Assembly (NCBI GenBank): GCA_001430745.1 | Contig: KQ482028.1 | Coordinates: forward strand, 91,212-109,429 | DNA: 18,218 bases | Reading direction: 5' to 3' | DNA from: Auxenochlorella pyrenoidosa | Lineage: Eukaryota > Chlorophyta > Trebouxiophyceae > Chlorellales > Chlorellaceae | Shown: positions 8,861 through 17,532 of the stretch, piece by piece | Layout: every line of letters starts with the position of its first letter | Numbering within the stretch: the first letter of the stretch is position 1 | Notes under the pieces: generated by a model | Told to the model about the DNA's origin: nothing | What the model saw: the letters and a program-made list of their open reading frames with translations, nothing else | The model's database searches: none | Position numbers and translations under genes: made by a program

Positions 8861-9748
8861 TCATGAGGTGACCGGAGCATCACGAAGAAGGCTGTCAGGG
8901 CAGAGCGCTGAAGGGCGGCGGCAGAGGAAGGGGGTTTTGAGCGTGCACTGGCAGAGCAGACGGCAGGGCCTTGCTGTCTCTGCTTCCGAGGCACGCCACT
9001 CTCAGCACCCTGCCAAGCTCGCCTGCTCGACCTCGGCTCAAGAGGTCGGCCTAGACCTGCGCTGTTCTCCGTGGTCTCTCCACCCCTCGGGATGGGCTGA
9101 AACAGCTGCAGTCGCTCAGATAAAGGTCTCTCTCATGTCAGGACTGACAGGTGGGGCCGCAGAGTGTGCTTTGGCAGGCCCAGCGTGCCGCGACTCTCGC
9201 CTAACGTGGTTTGAAATTGGGTTGTGAGCCACGCCCCTTGCTGAACAGCATTTGGCAGAGCCGTTCCTGCAGCTGTCTGCAGCAGAGAGCCGCGACCATT
9301 CAAAATAGGGAGGCAAGCTGGGAGCCAGCAGCAGCAGCAGCACCGATGCGGCCGCAGCGGCGGCGGCGGCGGTGGCGGCAGCGGCAGCGGCGGCGGCAGC
9401 GGCAGTGGCAGCGGTGGTGGCGGCGGGTCCGCCGCTGGGGCTCCTGGAGGAGGAGGGTCGGCGGCTTGAGAGGCTGGCACATGGAAGTTCCTCACGCCAT
9501 CCCTGGGATGTGCTAGCCACTGGCTTGGCGTGTGCCACCTGCCAGTGCAAAGGCTGCAAGTCGCATCTCCGCGCATTTAACAAACAGGGAGAAGTAAGGG
9601 ACAGGTAGCAATTTGTATGCAAGGTACACCAATAAAACGCGAGTGGCATCTGCAAAAGCTGTTGGAAAGTGGCCATCGCCGCTTGGCCTTGACGAGGCAG
9701 GGGAGATGAACAGGCACTGCAAGAGCGCGACATGCTGATGGGCACTCG
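8861..9748. other. Intergenic region between the two ankyrin genes
   Basis: Right to left this holds the 3' flank of ankyrin gene 2 (about 9533-9748, similar to the 3' flank of gene 1), a GGC/GCA microsatellite (9326-9430), about 120 bp of unique sequence (about 9200-9320), and the upstream region of gene 1 (about 8861-9195, similar to the upstream region of gene 2). No convincing coding frame was seen. Confidence 0.7.
9326..9430. repeat. GGC/GCA microsatellite at the ankyrin duplication junction
   Basis: Imperfect GCA then GGC trinucleotides. The order (ggag, CAG run, GATG, GGC-rich run) resembles the 3' coding end of the tlyA-like gene at 7540-7610. It could be the left edge of the duplicated block, or unrelated simple sequence. 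Confidence 0.7.
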
Positions 9749-9778
9749 TCACCCAGCGGCTGCCAGTGCCAGAATGTT

Positions 9779-10669
9779 CTACGCAATGGTGGTTGGCAGC
9801 AGGACGCGGTAGCGCCGCTGTGCCCCCGCCAGGGACAGCGCAGCGCACCGCAGGCAGCTGCGCTTGGTGGGTGGCAGGTGCCGCACCAGCAGCAGCGCCT
9901 CCACTGCAGAGCGCTGCAGCACCACGGGAAGCGCGCCTGCGAGGCCGGTGCAGGGCGCAGGGACCCGGGACCATTCTGCTGGAGTCAGCGCTGTGCGGGC
10001 AACCAGGGTGGCATACAGGGGCTGGGCCCAGGCGCCGCCTGCGCTCAGCTCCGCCAGCACTTGGGAGGTGGGCAGCTGCGTGCCGAGCTCGAGCAGGATC
10101 TGCGCGCAGCCGAGGCGGCGGCTCTCCACAGCACAGCCCAGCGGGGTGCAACGATGGATGCCTCCTCTGGCAACCGCCGACTCTGGCTGCGCTGCCAGCA
10201 GGCGCCTGAGGATGGCGCTGTGTCCTCTTGTAGCTGCCACATGCGTGGCCGACAGCCCGCTGCCGTTGGCAGCAGAGGCGCTTGCCCCTGCTGCCAGCAG
10301 CGCATCCACGGCAATGTCCAGCTGGAGGTTAACTGTGTCTGCCAGCGGGGTGTTGCATATGCCACAGCCGTTGGGGTCTGCACCTGCCGCCAGCAGCAGC
10401 TCCAGGCAGTCCAGCCGATAGGTGACCACAGCATGATGCAGGGGGGTGTACGTGGCTGTGGGTGGGTCGGCGTCGGCCCCCGCTGCCAGCAGGGCAGCCA
10501 CGCACTCTATGCTGTCCGCATAAGTGGCTGCGTGCAGCGCAGAGTCGAGCTGGACCAGGTTGTCCCTATGGAGTGAGTTTGGGTCTGCTCCAGCAGCCAG
10601 GGCCGCCCGCAGGCGTGGCAGGTCCCCTGCAGTCGCAGCTTGGTAGAGCTGCTTGTCAAGGCCTGCCAT
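9779..10669 (-). CDS. Ankyrin-repeat protein, copy 2, C-terminally shortened by a nonsense change
   Basis: Single frame of 296 residues from ATG 10669 (MAGLDKQLYQAA), aligned with the start of copy 1. The same row of about six ankyrin repeats is present (LAAGADPNS, LLAAGADADPP, YTPLHHAVVTYR, LLLAAGADPNG, LSATHVAATRG), followed by the same C-terminal segment (LVRHLPPTKRS). It ends LPTTIA at TAG (9779-9781), where copy 1 has TGG for Trp. The old frame continues to the ancestral TGA at 9749-9751 and still encodes ILALAAAG. The product therefore lacks the last ten residues of copy 1. The rest of the frame is intact, so I call it a gene rather than a pseudogene. It probably binds protein partners like copy 1; the function is unknown. 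Confidence 0.88.
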   Translation of the reverse strand: MAGLDKQLYQAATAGDLPRLRAALAAGADPNSLHRDNLVQLDSALHAATYADSIECVAALLAAGADADPPTATYTPLHHAVVTYRLDCLELLLAAGADPNGCGICNTPLADTVNLQLDIAVDALLAAGASASAANGSGLSATHVAATRGHSAILRRLLAAQPESAVARGGIHRCTPLGCAVESRRLGCAQILLELGTQLPTSQVLAELSAGGAWAQPLYATLVARTALTPAEWSRVPAPCTGLAGALPVVLQRSAVEALLLVRHLPPTKRSCLRCAALSLAGAQRRYRVLLPTTIA

Positions 10670-11408
10670 ACCGGTGAAGCCTTTTTGTCGGGCCTGCAAA
10701 CAGTGGTGCAATGCATCAACAGGTAGCCGGAGCATCAGGAAGCTCTGCTAGCAGGCTGTAAGGACAGAGGTCTGTGTCGCAAGTTCCGTTGCGGATAGAC
10801 AGACTTTAAGCCCAAACAAGCAAGCAGAGCGCTGAAGGGCGCCAGCAGCGGCGCTGGCAGCAGGGTTTTGCTCATGAGCTGGTAAAGCAGACGGCAGGGC
10901 CGTGCCGTCTCTGTCTCCGAGACACTCACTCCCAGCACTTGTCCTAGCTCGCCTCCACAACCTCGGGCTCCAGGGGATGGCTTCGGCTCGGACTCCGTGC
11001 CCTCTGTACTTGGATGGGCTGAAACAGCTGCAGCCTCTCAGCTAAAGGTCTGTCTCACGTCAGGACTGACGCCGTAGGAAGAAGTAGTTGGGGCAGGCCC
11101 TTGCCGCGCCACCTCAGCCACGGCTTGTCTTGCAGTCTCGTCAACCGTAGGAGCATCAATTCAACCAAAACCAATGTGATAATTCAGGCAATATTATGGA
11201 TAATATGGAGCATGCTAAACATGCTAGGAGGACGGATGGGGTGATGGCAGCCGGAACGACATGCCGCAGGTGAGAAGAGCAGTGGCATGGTGAAGAGTCT
11301 GCAGCAGACCAATTGAATATACGTATTTGGGTGGATAAACCAGTGGGGATGCCTGTTGAAGTGGGACGTCAAGGTGAAGATACATTGAAGGGCGAGAGAC
11401 CAGGCCAT
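10670..11408. other. Intergenic region between ankyrin gene 2 and the bestrophin-like gene
   Basis: The left 450 bp match the upstream region of ankyrin gene 1. The right 290 bp, about 11120-11408, are AT-richer and should hold the 3' UTR of the bestrophin-like gene. A perfect 7-bp inverted repeat with a 2-base spacer (ATATTAT/ATAATAT) is at 11191-11206, with a repeated CATGCTA just after it. No convincing coding frame was seen. Confidence 0.6.
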
Positions 11409-14400
11409 TCACAAGCAGTGACCCGCAGGATGGGCAGCACAGGCACCTCCTGCCACTGCTGGCAGTGCTGCTGCAGCACAGGCTGCGTGCAGGCGCAGCG
11501 GCGGCATGCCCTGTGCGTGCTGCCAGCGACATCGCTGTTGCGGCGGCGGCACCGTTGCCGGCGCGCTGCCAACGGCGCCTGTCGCTGCTGGAAGCGGCGA
11601 AAGAGAGGGGCTGTGGTGTGTAGACACCATGATGGCAGGCTGGCCTATGCTGTCATCTTCAGACAGCGCCGGCAGCTCGGCAGCTCCAGCTGCTGCGGCC
11701 CCTGCCTGCTCAACCACCAGCACGGCGGGCTCTGGATGCGCCGCCGCTGCCACAGAACCCAGCGCCGCCCGCGGTGGCCCCGCGGCTGGCCCCTTGGCTG
11801 CCGCGGCGCCCGCCCAGGCGGCCCCGCCGCCACGGCTGGACAGCAACAGCGCGTGCGACGCTCGCGGGCTGAAGTCTGCGTGGCTCTTGCGCAGCAGGGC
11901 CAGCGCCTGGCGCCCCTCGGCGGGGGGTTCGCCAGCATCGGCGGCAAAGGCTGCCAGGCGCGCTGCGCTGTGCTGGGCAGCCTCCATAGCGTGCAGGGCG
12001 CGCATGGTGCCGGCAATCATCTGATTCAGGGGCAGCACCCTGCCAGGCCAGTCGGCGGGGGATTGGCGGGGCAAGGAACAGGTGAGTGACAGTGAGCGTG
12101 GCAGCAGCAGCCACAAGCGGGGCTTGGAGCAGCAATGCCGCGCACGGTATGCTACAAAAGCTGTGCGGCACAGGCGCACAGCACAACCAGCTGGGCCGTG
12201 CAGCCCCCCACCTGAAGGGCTCCTCAAGGTGCACACCAATGTTCTCAATCGCCAGCTGCAGCAGGCAGGGGAGGGCAGGCAGCGCACCCAGCAGGTCGGT
12301 GCCTTTAAAGCAGCACAAGACTGCTCGGGTGCACGCTTGTGGCAGGGGCGCGCTGGGCAGCGCCGCCGCCGCCGCAGCAGCCGCAGCAGCGCTGGCGTTG
12401 GGCAGGGGGCGGCCGGCAGGCGCCGACAGGAGCATCTTCGTGCCGCCAGAGCTGCGGGCGCACCAGCAGCGCAGCAGGCAGGCGGCAGGCAGGGGGCGCG
12501 CAGCAGGCGCCGCCAGGCCTGCGGCGCACCAGCAAAAAGGAGAGGACGGCCATGATGGGGAGCGTGGCCCAGCCAAACAGCGGCCAGAAGGCTGCAGCAG
12601 TTGTTTGGGTTGGGGTTCGGGTGGGTGGGGTGGGGTGGGGTGGGGGCGGGGTTGGGGGTGGGGCAGGCGTCAGGGCTGGTGGCCTCCAGGTTGGCAGGGC
12701 TCACGGCAGGATGTGGGCAGCCTACGAGCAGCAGCCAGTGCCCTCGGCACGTCCCCAGCTCACCCACAGGCAAAAGATGAGGAAGACGAGCAGGCAGAGC
12801 CCCCAGTACGAGCCCAGCTCACCCACGGGCAGGAAGGTAAGGAAGGTGAGCAGGAAGCGCTGGGTGTGGCGCGAGTAGCCCGGGGGGATGGGCTGCCGCA
12901 GGATGCGCTCACAGCACCCCACCTGAGGGTTCGGGCGGTGTGGGGTGTAGGGTGTGGGGGTGGGGTGGGGTGGGGGGGCCGGCAGGGGCGGAGCATAGGG
13001 TCGGGGCTGCTGGACAACCAGGCACTAAAACCAGCGATTGGCCAGTGTTCATCCGCAGGGTGGTGGGGAGCAGGCAGTTGCATGGAGCAGCCCAGCAGGG
13101 GAGCACCCACCTCGGCGTCAACTCGGTTCAGCAGCTCCTGCAGCTGCTGCTCCTGCATGGGAGGCAGGCTGGCGCGGCCCAGCAGCTCCGACAGCACCTG
13201 CACCAGTGGGGGGGCAAGGCGCACTCACACAGTCTGCAATGGGGCATCCAGGCAGCAGCCGAATGGCCCCTCCCAGCCACCGGCCCAGGGCTGCCGCACA
13301 CAAGGATAACAAATGCATCAAGGCCAGTTGGGAGTCGTGGCAACGGCAGGCGGGATGCTGAGTGCTGCGGCCGGCAGCACGCCCAGCCCGGGAGGCACCA
13401 CAGCAGGCGCTGCGCTGCGACACCGCCACGCCCGGCCCGCCGTGCCTGCAGCACCGCCACCGGCGGCAGCGGCTGCTGCCGCAGCCAGGCCAGCTCCTCA
13501 GCATGCATCTCGCCCTCCAGAAAGGCCAAGTAGTGGCGCCGCTGGCGCAGGTACGCTGCCAGGCTGGGCGTGAGGGCGGCGGTCCAGCGGCGCAGCGCAG
13601 GCAGCAGTGTGGGGGCGGCAGGGCCGACGTAGGCTGCATGCTGCACAGGAGGGATGCAGGGGGGATGGATGCAGGGAGTGAGAGCGGTTGGGGAGACAGG
13701 GGTGGATGAGGGCAGCTATCCAAGGGATGCAGGGGCAGCAGCGAGGTGTGTTGGACGGGGTGGGCAGGTCTGACAGCACAGCAGGCAGGCGTGCGCGCCA
13801 GCACCAGCAGCAGCAGCAGCAGCACCATCAGCAACAGCAGCCAGCTCACCAAGCGGGCGAGGTTCCGGCTGTGCACGAGCAGCCGGCCCATCGCCTGCCG
13901 GGCCTCCCACCAGCGACCGTAGCTGTATGGCAGGAGGGCGTGTTCGGTTCAGGGCCCTGGGTGGGCCGTTGATGGCTGGGCACACGGCATGGAGGCCGCG
14001 CTGTGGCCGCCCTCTTGGTGTACAGGGCAGCCCTCGCGCGCTTGATAGACTCCCCCTCCAGCCAGCCCGCCTGCCTGCCATCAGCAGCAGCGCAGCTGCC
14101 ACGCCAGCCCCCCGACGATGTTGTTGATAAAGTAAAACCAAAAGACTCACCTGCTGTTGGTCTTGAATAGCATGAGCAGCGACAGCGCAAAGGACGTGAG
14201 CGTGAAGGGCGCCAGGAAGCCCGGGTGGGTGCTGACCGCCGGCCAGCCGCGCGGCTCCGCCAGCTGCGCCCACAGGCCCACCGCCGCGGCGCACAGCACG
14301 CTCCACCCCCACAGCGGGGACATGGAGATAATGATAATCAGCAGGATGCGAGGCTCCGGAAAGTAGCGGCGAAAGGTGAGGTGGCGGTCCCACTCCTCCG

Positions 14401-14706
14401 GGGTGAAGTGCTGCCGGGGGGGCGAACGCCAGGCGAACGGGGGGGGGGGTGGGGGGTTCAGCTGGTGGACGACCGTGCATGCGGATGCCCACGATGATAT
14501 GGAGCATTGGCGGGAGCGAGGCAGGCAGCAGGCAGCAGTCGTGTGCAGCGGTGGCGGCAGGCGGCGGGAGTGGCTGGAGAGGGAGCGGAGCGCAGAGGGC
14601 CCGGTCCGGGACTCACATCATTGCGAAACGGATAGCCAGTCAGCTCGCGCCAGGCAAAGGTCACGGCACAACTCCTGCCGCCGCAGCACCAGCTCCAGAG
14701 CCCCAT
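11409..14706 (-). CDS. Bestrophin-like anion channel (UPF0187/bestrophin family), 9 exons
   Basis: Predicted pentameric membrane anion channel. In green algae and plants relatives act in thylakoid chloride or bicarbonate transport. Exons are 14617-14706, 14151-14410, 13850-13922, 13446-13640, 13111-13197, 12823-12922, 12530-12591, 12212-12255 and 11409-12039 (1542 nt, 513 residues). Family signatures in order are HFTPEEWDRHL, TSFALSLLMLFKTNSS (about 102-117), SYGRWWEAR (117-125), SRNLARL, CERILRQPIPPGYSRHT (about 239-255), FWPLFGWATLP (270-280), IENIGVHLEEPF (292-303) and RVLPLNQM. The last 200 residues are an Ala/Pro-rich tail not expected in the channel core. Intron 4 appears GC-AG, and the exon 6 donor edge is duplicated. 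ATG 14706 follows an in-frame stop, but the short first exon shows no obvious transit peptide, so a further 5' exon is possible. Intron 1 contains a long G-run (14439-14456). Confidence 0.9.
12607..12663 (+). repeat. G-rich tract in bestrophin intron 6, G-quadruplex-capable
   Basis: At least eight runs of three to five G are separated by one to three bases on the plus strand. Plus is the template strand for this gene, so its transcript has the C-rich complement just before the acceptor of exon 7. Confidence 0.75.
12724..12870 (-). repeat. About 59-bp tandem repeat over the bestrophin exon 6 donor edge
   Basis: The 14-bp core CCCAGCTCACCCAC (the donor edge on the plus strand) occurs at 12813-12826 and 12754-12767. 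Flanks such as GGCA, GAGGAAG, GAGCAGG and GCCC repeat in register on both sides. The copy at 12813-12826 is the real donor. Using the other copy shifts the frame of exon 7. Confidence 0.82.
12941..12978 (+). repeat. G-rich tract in bestrophin intron 5, G-quadruplex-capable
   Basis: Five or more runs of three to seven G with short T or TA spacers, again on the template strand, just upstream of the acceptor of exon 6 in gene order. Confidence 0.7.
13198..13445 (-). other. Probable GC-AG intron (bestrophin intron 4)
   Basis: Exon 4 ends GTGCTGCAG and the intron would start GCACGG. Joining to exon 5 gives VAVLQVLSELLGR, matching the family pattern of LQ then LSEL. Alternatives exist: CCG|GTGGCG 15 nt earlier also keeps frame but deletes the conserved VAVLQ, and GGT|GTCGCA 24 nt later adds eight residues. 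Confidence 0.6.
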
Positions 14707-15382
14707 GGTCGCCCAACGGACGATGTAAAGAGCTCAATAATTTGTCTGAACATGACGATCGGCCCGCAAGAACAGGCTGCGGAGGGCAAGGGTTTACGAG
14801 TTGGCCGGGTGAGCGCCTCCGCATGGCCTTGTGCGGCGATTATTGTGCCAATGTGCATGCTCAACATCGAGAAGTTGCGATCAGGCCCGCCGACAGGAGG
14901 CCAGCCTGCCTGCTGTGCAGGCGGCGGCGCGCTTGGGTAGCCGCCCGCCAACAAGATCCCTCCCAACCTGCTCACTTGGTGAACTCCATCCCAGGTTTAC
15001 AGCCATCAAATGGGACTTTTGGGACGATTGGGACAGTTCAAGCAAATGCTCGCAAGTGCTACAAGTTGGGCATCAGATCAGGTCCACCTTCTGCACGCCA
15101 GGCTCTTTGAAATGCATCAGGTACAGTGCGCAATGCATCATGTGGAAGCAACAGGCATGCTCTTAAGACAAGATACAGCCAGGGATAGAGTGCGATAAGT
15201 TGTCCTGCCGATCATTAGACGTCGAGGGAGCTCGAGAGGCTCCCGGCCCCAATCACCAGGCCACTCACAAAGCTAACAGCACGCCGCAACAGGGGCACAC
15301 CCCGTTGCGCGCAACAGGGCCACGCTGTTGAGGAAGTGACATTTGCTTAGGGAGAGCTGTGGCCAGGCATTGCAGGTCCGCC
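14707..15382. other. Intergenic region between bestrophin-like and membrane-protein genes
   Basis: It should contain the bestrophin promoter (right of 14707) and the 3' UTR of the membrane-protein gene (left of 15383). TGTAA on the minus strand (TTACA at 14997-15001) is a candidate poly(A) signal about 380 nt after that stop. Codon-third-position GC is lower here than in the genes. No convincing coding frame was seen. Confidence 0.5.
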
Positions 15383-16509
15383 TCATGTGCCCAGCAGGGG
15401 CACCAGCAGCTCGAGCGCCAGCCACAGTGCGGCGCCCGCGGGCAGCAGCAGCAGCAGCCGGCTGGCCAGGCAGGCCGCGGCCTGCGCTGCGGGGTGCGCC
15501 ACCCAGGGCAGCGCCGCTGTGGGTGCCTTGCTGCCCTGCAGGCTGCCGCTGGCAAACTCCTGCTTTAGTGAGCGTGCGGCGATGCCATCGCTGCTGGTAC
15601 TGTGGCTGCCTGCTTGCGCCTCGCTGTCGCTGGCCCCACTGCTGCTCCCCTCCCCATCATCGCTGCCGCCAATGCCGCTGCCGCTGCCACCACCGCCGCC
15701 GCTCCCGCTGCGGCTGCCGCCATCCCCCTTGCAGCCAACCAGTGCCAGGTGGCGCCAGCGGAGCTGCTCTGCCAGCCGGCGGGTGGACTGCTCCCTGGCT
15801 GCCAGCAGGGCGGCTGGCAGCAGGCCCCCTAGCATGATGGTCAGCCAGAGACGGTGCAAGAGGAAGCACTGCTCCTCGCTGTCTTGCAGCTGCAGGGCAG
15901 GCGGGAAAGCACCAGGCACAGCCGCCTGCACCGCCAGGCTGGCAAAGCGCGCCACAGCGCTGCTGCGGCAGCTGTGGCTGGCTGTCGCAGCGTGGGCTGC
16001 CGCCTGGGCAGGCGCGCCCGTGAGCACGGCCAGCATGCCCAGGGCATGCACCCAGGCGAGGTGCCGCAGCGGCAGCGGCAGTGCCAAAGCTGAGGCTGCC
16101 AACAGCAGCGGCTGCAGGAGAGAAACGGCAGTAAAAGGAGGGCGCCAGCGGATGGCGCTACAAGGTATCGGTAGCAGCCAGAGCTGGCTGCAGGCGCCAG
16201 CGTCGCTTCCTGTCCACATTCTCACTCAGGCTGAGCGCTGCTCCTGGCTCTGACACCCCGGTGCACAGTTTGGCTGCCATATGGCAGGTACATGCATAAG
16301 CTCACCTCTGCCCCCACGGAGTCGATCACAGCCGCCCCCGCCTGCCACAGTCTGCTGCCACCCAGGGCTGTGCCAGGCAGCGGCAGCGTCAGCTGCAGCA
16401 GCCGGGCAACCGCTGCCAGAGCCGTCAAGCGCACACACGCCTTGCCGAGCTCGTGCGGCTGCCAGAGACGAAGGCCGCGCCGCTGCGCAGTTGCGGCACC
16501 CAGAAGCAT
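15383..16509 (-). CDS. Unrecognised multi-pass membrane protein, at least 2 exons
   Basis: I do not recognise the family. Exon 16306-16509 begins at ATG 16509 (MLLGAATAQRRGL) and joins in phase 0 (GAG|GTGAGC to CTGCAG|CCG) to exon 15383-16111, giving 310 residues. Hydrophobic segments are near residues 69-85 (PLLLAASALALPLPL), 88-108 (WVHALGMLAVLTGAPA), 160-185 (LWLTIMLGGLLPAALLA) and 275-310 (LASRLLLLLPAGAALWLAL, ending in VPLLGT). A Gly/Ser/Asp-rich hydrophilic loop lies between the third and fourth (SGSGGGGGSGSG), probably disordered. The frame stays open upstream of 16509 as far as about 16662 without another ATG, and a CTGCAG acceptor lies near 16581. A 5' exon may therefore be missing from this model. 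It is read in the same direction as the bestrophin-like gene, 676 bp upstream of it. Function unknown. Confidence 0.6.
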
Positions 16510-17532
16510 CACGACAGCACCAGCGCCGCCAATGCGGCGGGGGCGTGTGCCCAGGCGGCGCCGCTGGTGGCTGGCACTAAGCCTGCAGGGTTGGATGTGC
16601 TGTGCTGCTACAGGTGGGCTGCCATTCAGGGAGCTGGGAGGATTCGCAGGTGAAGTACGCAAGGTGCGACAGTGCGGCTCAGGCCCCCAGCCCGTGCCTT
16701 GAGCGCATTACACAGCGCGAAAGGAAGGAAGAACACCTGCTTGAGCAGAAAGGAGGCAGAAAGCGGTGGCTGGCTCGGATCCAAGGACCAAGATTACTGC
16801 ATTTCACTGCAGCTGCCGGCTGGCGGCCGCCGCCACCATGCCGCCATTCTCCATGTGCAAGTGCAGCATACCGGACAGAATGCAGCAAACGTCACAATTC
16901 ATCTTCTCAGAGCTTAACAACAATTGGGCTGCGCCTGGCGGTCGTCCGGCTGACCCCATTCTGCAGTATGCCTCTTCGTCTCCCACCAATGCTACTGCAT
17001 TGCATTGCAGCACTGGTACAGGATGGGCTCGCTTCCTAATCTTGCGGTTCCGCTGCTTTCGCGTGTCTCTCAGGTCAGCAGGGAAATTTGTCCTCACAGC
17101 AAGTAGCATGCAGGCATGTGGATGCTAGCGGCATGGGTTTGGTGCGCAGAGACATAAAACTGTCTGTAGCTTCTAACGATTAGCGGCTTAAGGCTGCTGC
17201 TAGCAGCAGGAGGCAGGTCGGCACTGCCGTCGGGGGCACCCACTCTGCACGGTTGGCGCACGCGCCAGTGTGGCACCGCCTCGGGGCCACAAGACAGGCT
17301 GGCTTCGCATCCTTCAGAGGGTCGTGAGCGGAGGCAGCCTGCGAGCCGCACTGCATGGCGCCGCCATGTAACGCCGCCCTAACAAATGCCCCCGGCTGAG
17401 TGCAGAGGCGCCGCTGCCTGGGGCTGCGCCGGCTGCCCATGGGCAGCCCGCCCCCCGCTGGCCAGCCCGGCCGCTGAAGCGTGCACGCCGAACGCCGCGG
17501 CTGCCATGCTGGCACGCACACACCGGCTGCGC
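16510..17532. other. Intergenic or untranslated stretch of about 1 kb
   Basis: It separates two minus-strand genes, so it should hold the 3' UTR of the right-hand gene and the promoter or 5' exons of the membrane-protein gene. The part around 16790-17190 is AT-richer than the genes. A minus-strand TGTAA (16708-16712) is present but far from the nearest stop. No frame here shows a recognisable domain. Confidence 0.5.

Larger units (their letters stand above)
7690..11120. repeat. Tandem segmental duplication carrying the two ankyrin genes
   Basis: Block A (about 7690-9195) and block B (about 9535-11120) align in order, about 1.84 kb apart. They share the 3' flank (CCAGTG and GGCTGCAAGTC, then CATGCTGATGGGCACTCG), the coding region and about 300 bp upstream. 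The upstream part includes AAACAGCTGCAG and GTCAGGACTGAC (near 9135 and 11060). Divergence is substantial, with indels, so the event is not recent. Confidence 0.9.

Noticed and set aside
9864..10576. Plus-strand frames of 185 and 232 codons over the second ankyrin gene
   Set aside because: They are mirror images of the ankyrin repeats, with similar shadows over the first ankyrin gene. The ankyrin consensus is on the minus strand.
9779..10669. Ankyrin copy 2 as a pseudogene
   Set aside because: The only lesion is a late stop removing about ten residues. All repeats and the start are intact.
11409..12773. 454-codon minus-strand frame as one uninterrupted exon
   Set aside because: Only the part from 12039 down carries the bestrophin continuation in frame. 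The upstream part overlaps introns and reads the wrong frame over exons 7 and 8.
12764..12922. Longer bestrophin exon 6 reading through to the second GTGAGC donor
   Set aside because: It gives an extra hydrophobic stretch not expected in the family and puts exon 7 out of frame. The donor at 12822 restores the conserved join.
15010..15198. Plus-strand 62-codon frame with a helix-like sequence
   Set aside because: No homology, unlike neighbours in codon GC, and in a likely 3' UTR. It is too short to support.
15387..16253. 288-codon plus-strand frame opposite the membrane-protein gene
   Set aside because: It is Ser/Ala/Pro/Arg-rich low-complexity antisense. The minus frame has the clear transmembrane pattern and an in-phase splice.
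16510..16662. Membrane-protein start at 16662
   Set aside because: That position is TTG, not ATG. The first in-frame ATG is 16509, or the start lies in an unseen upstream exon.
16708..16712. Minus-strand TGTAA as poly(A) signal of the right-hand gene
   Set aside because: It lies almost 1 kb beyond the stop at 17685, too far for a confident assignment.
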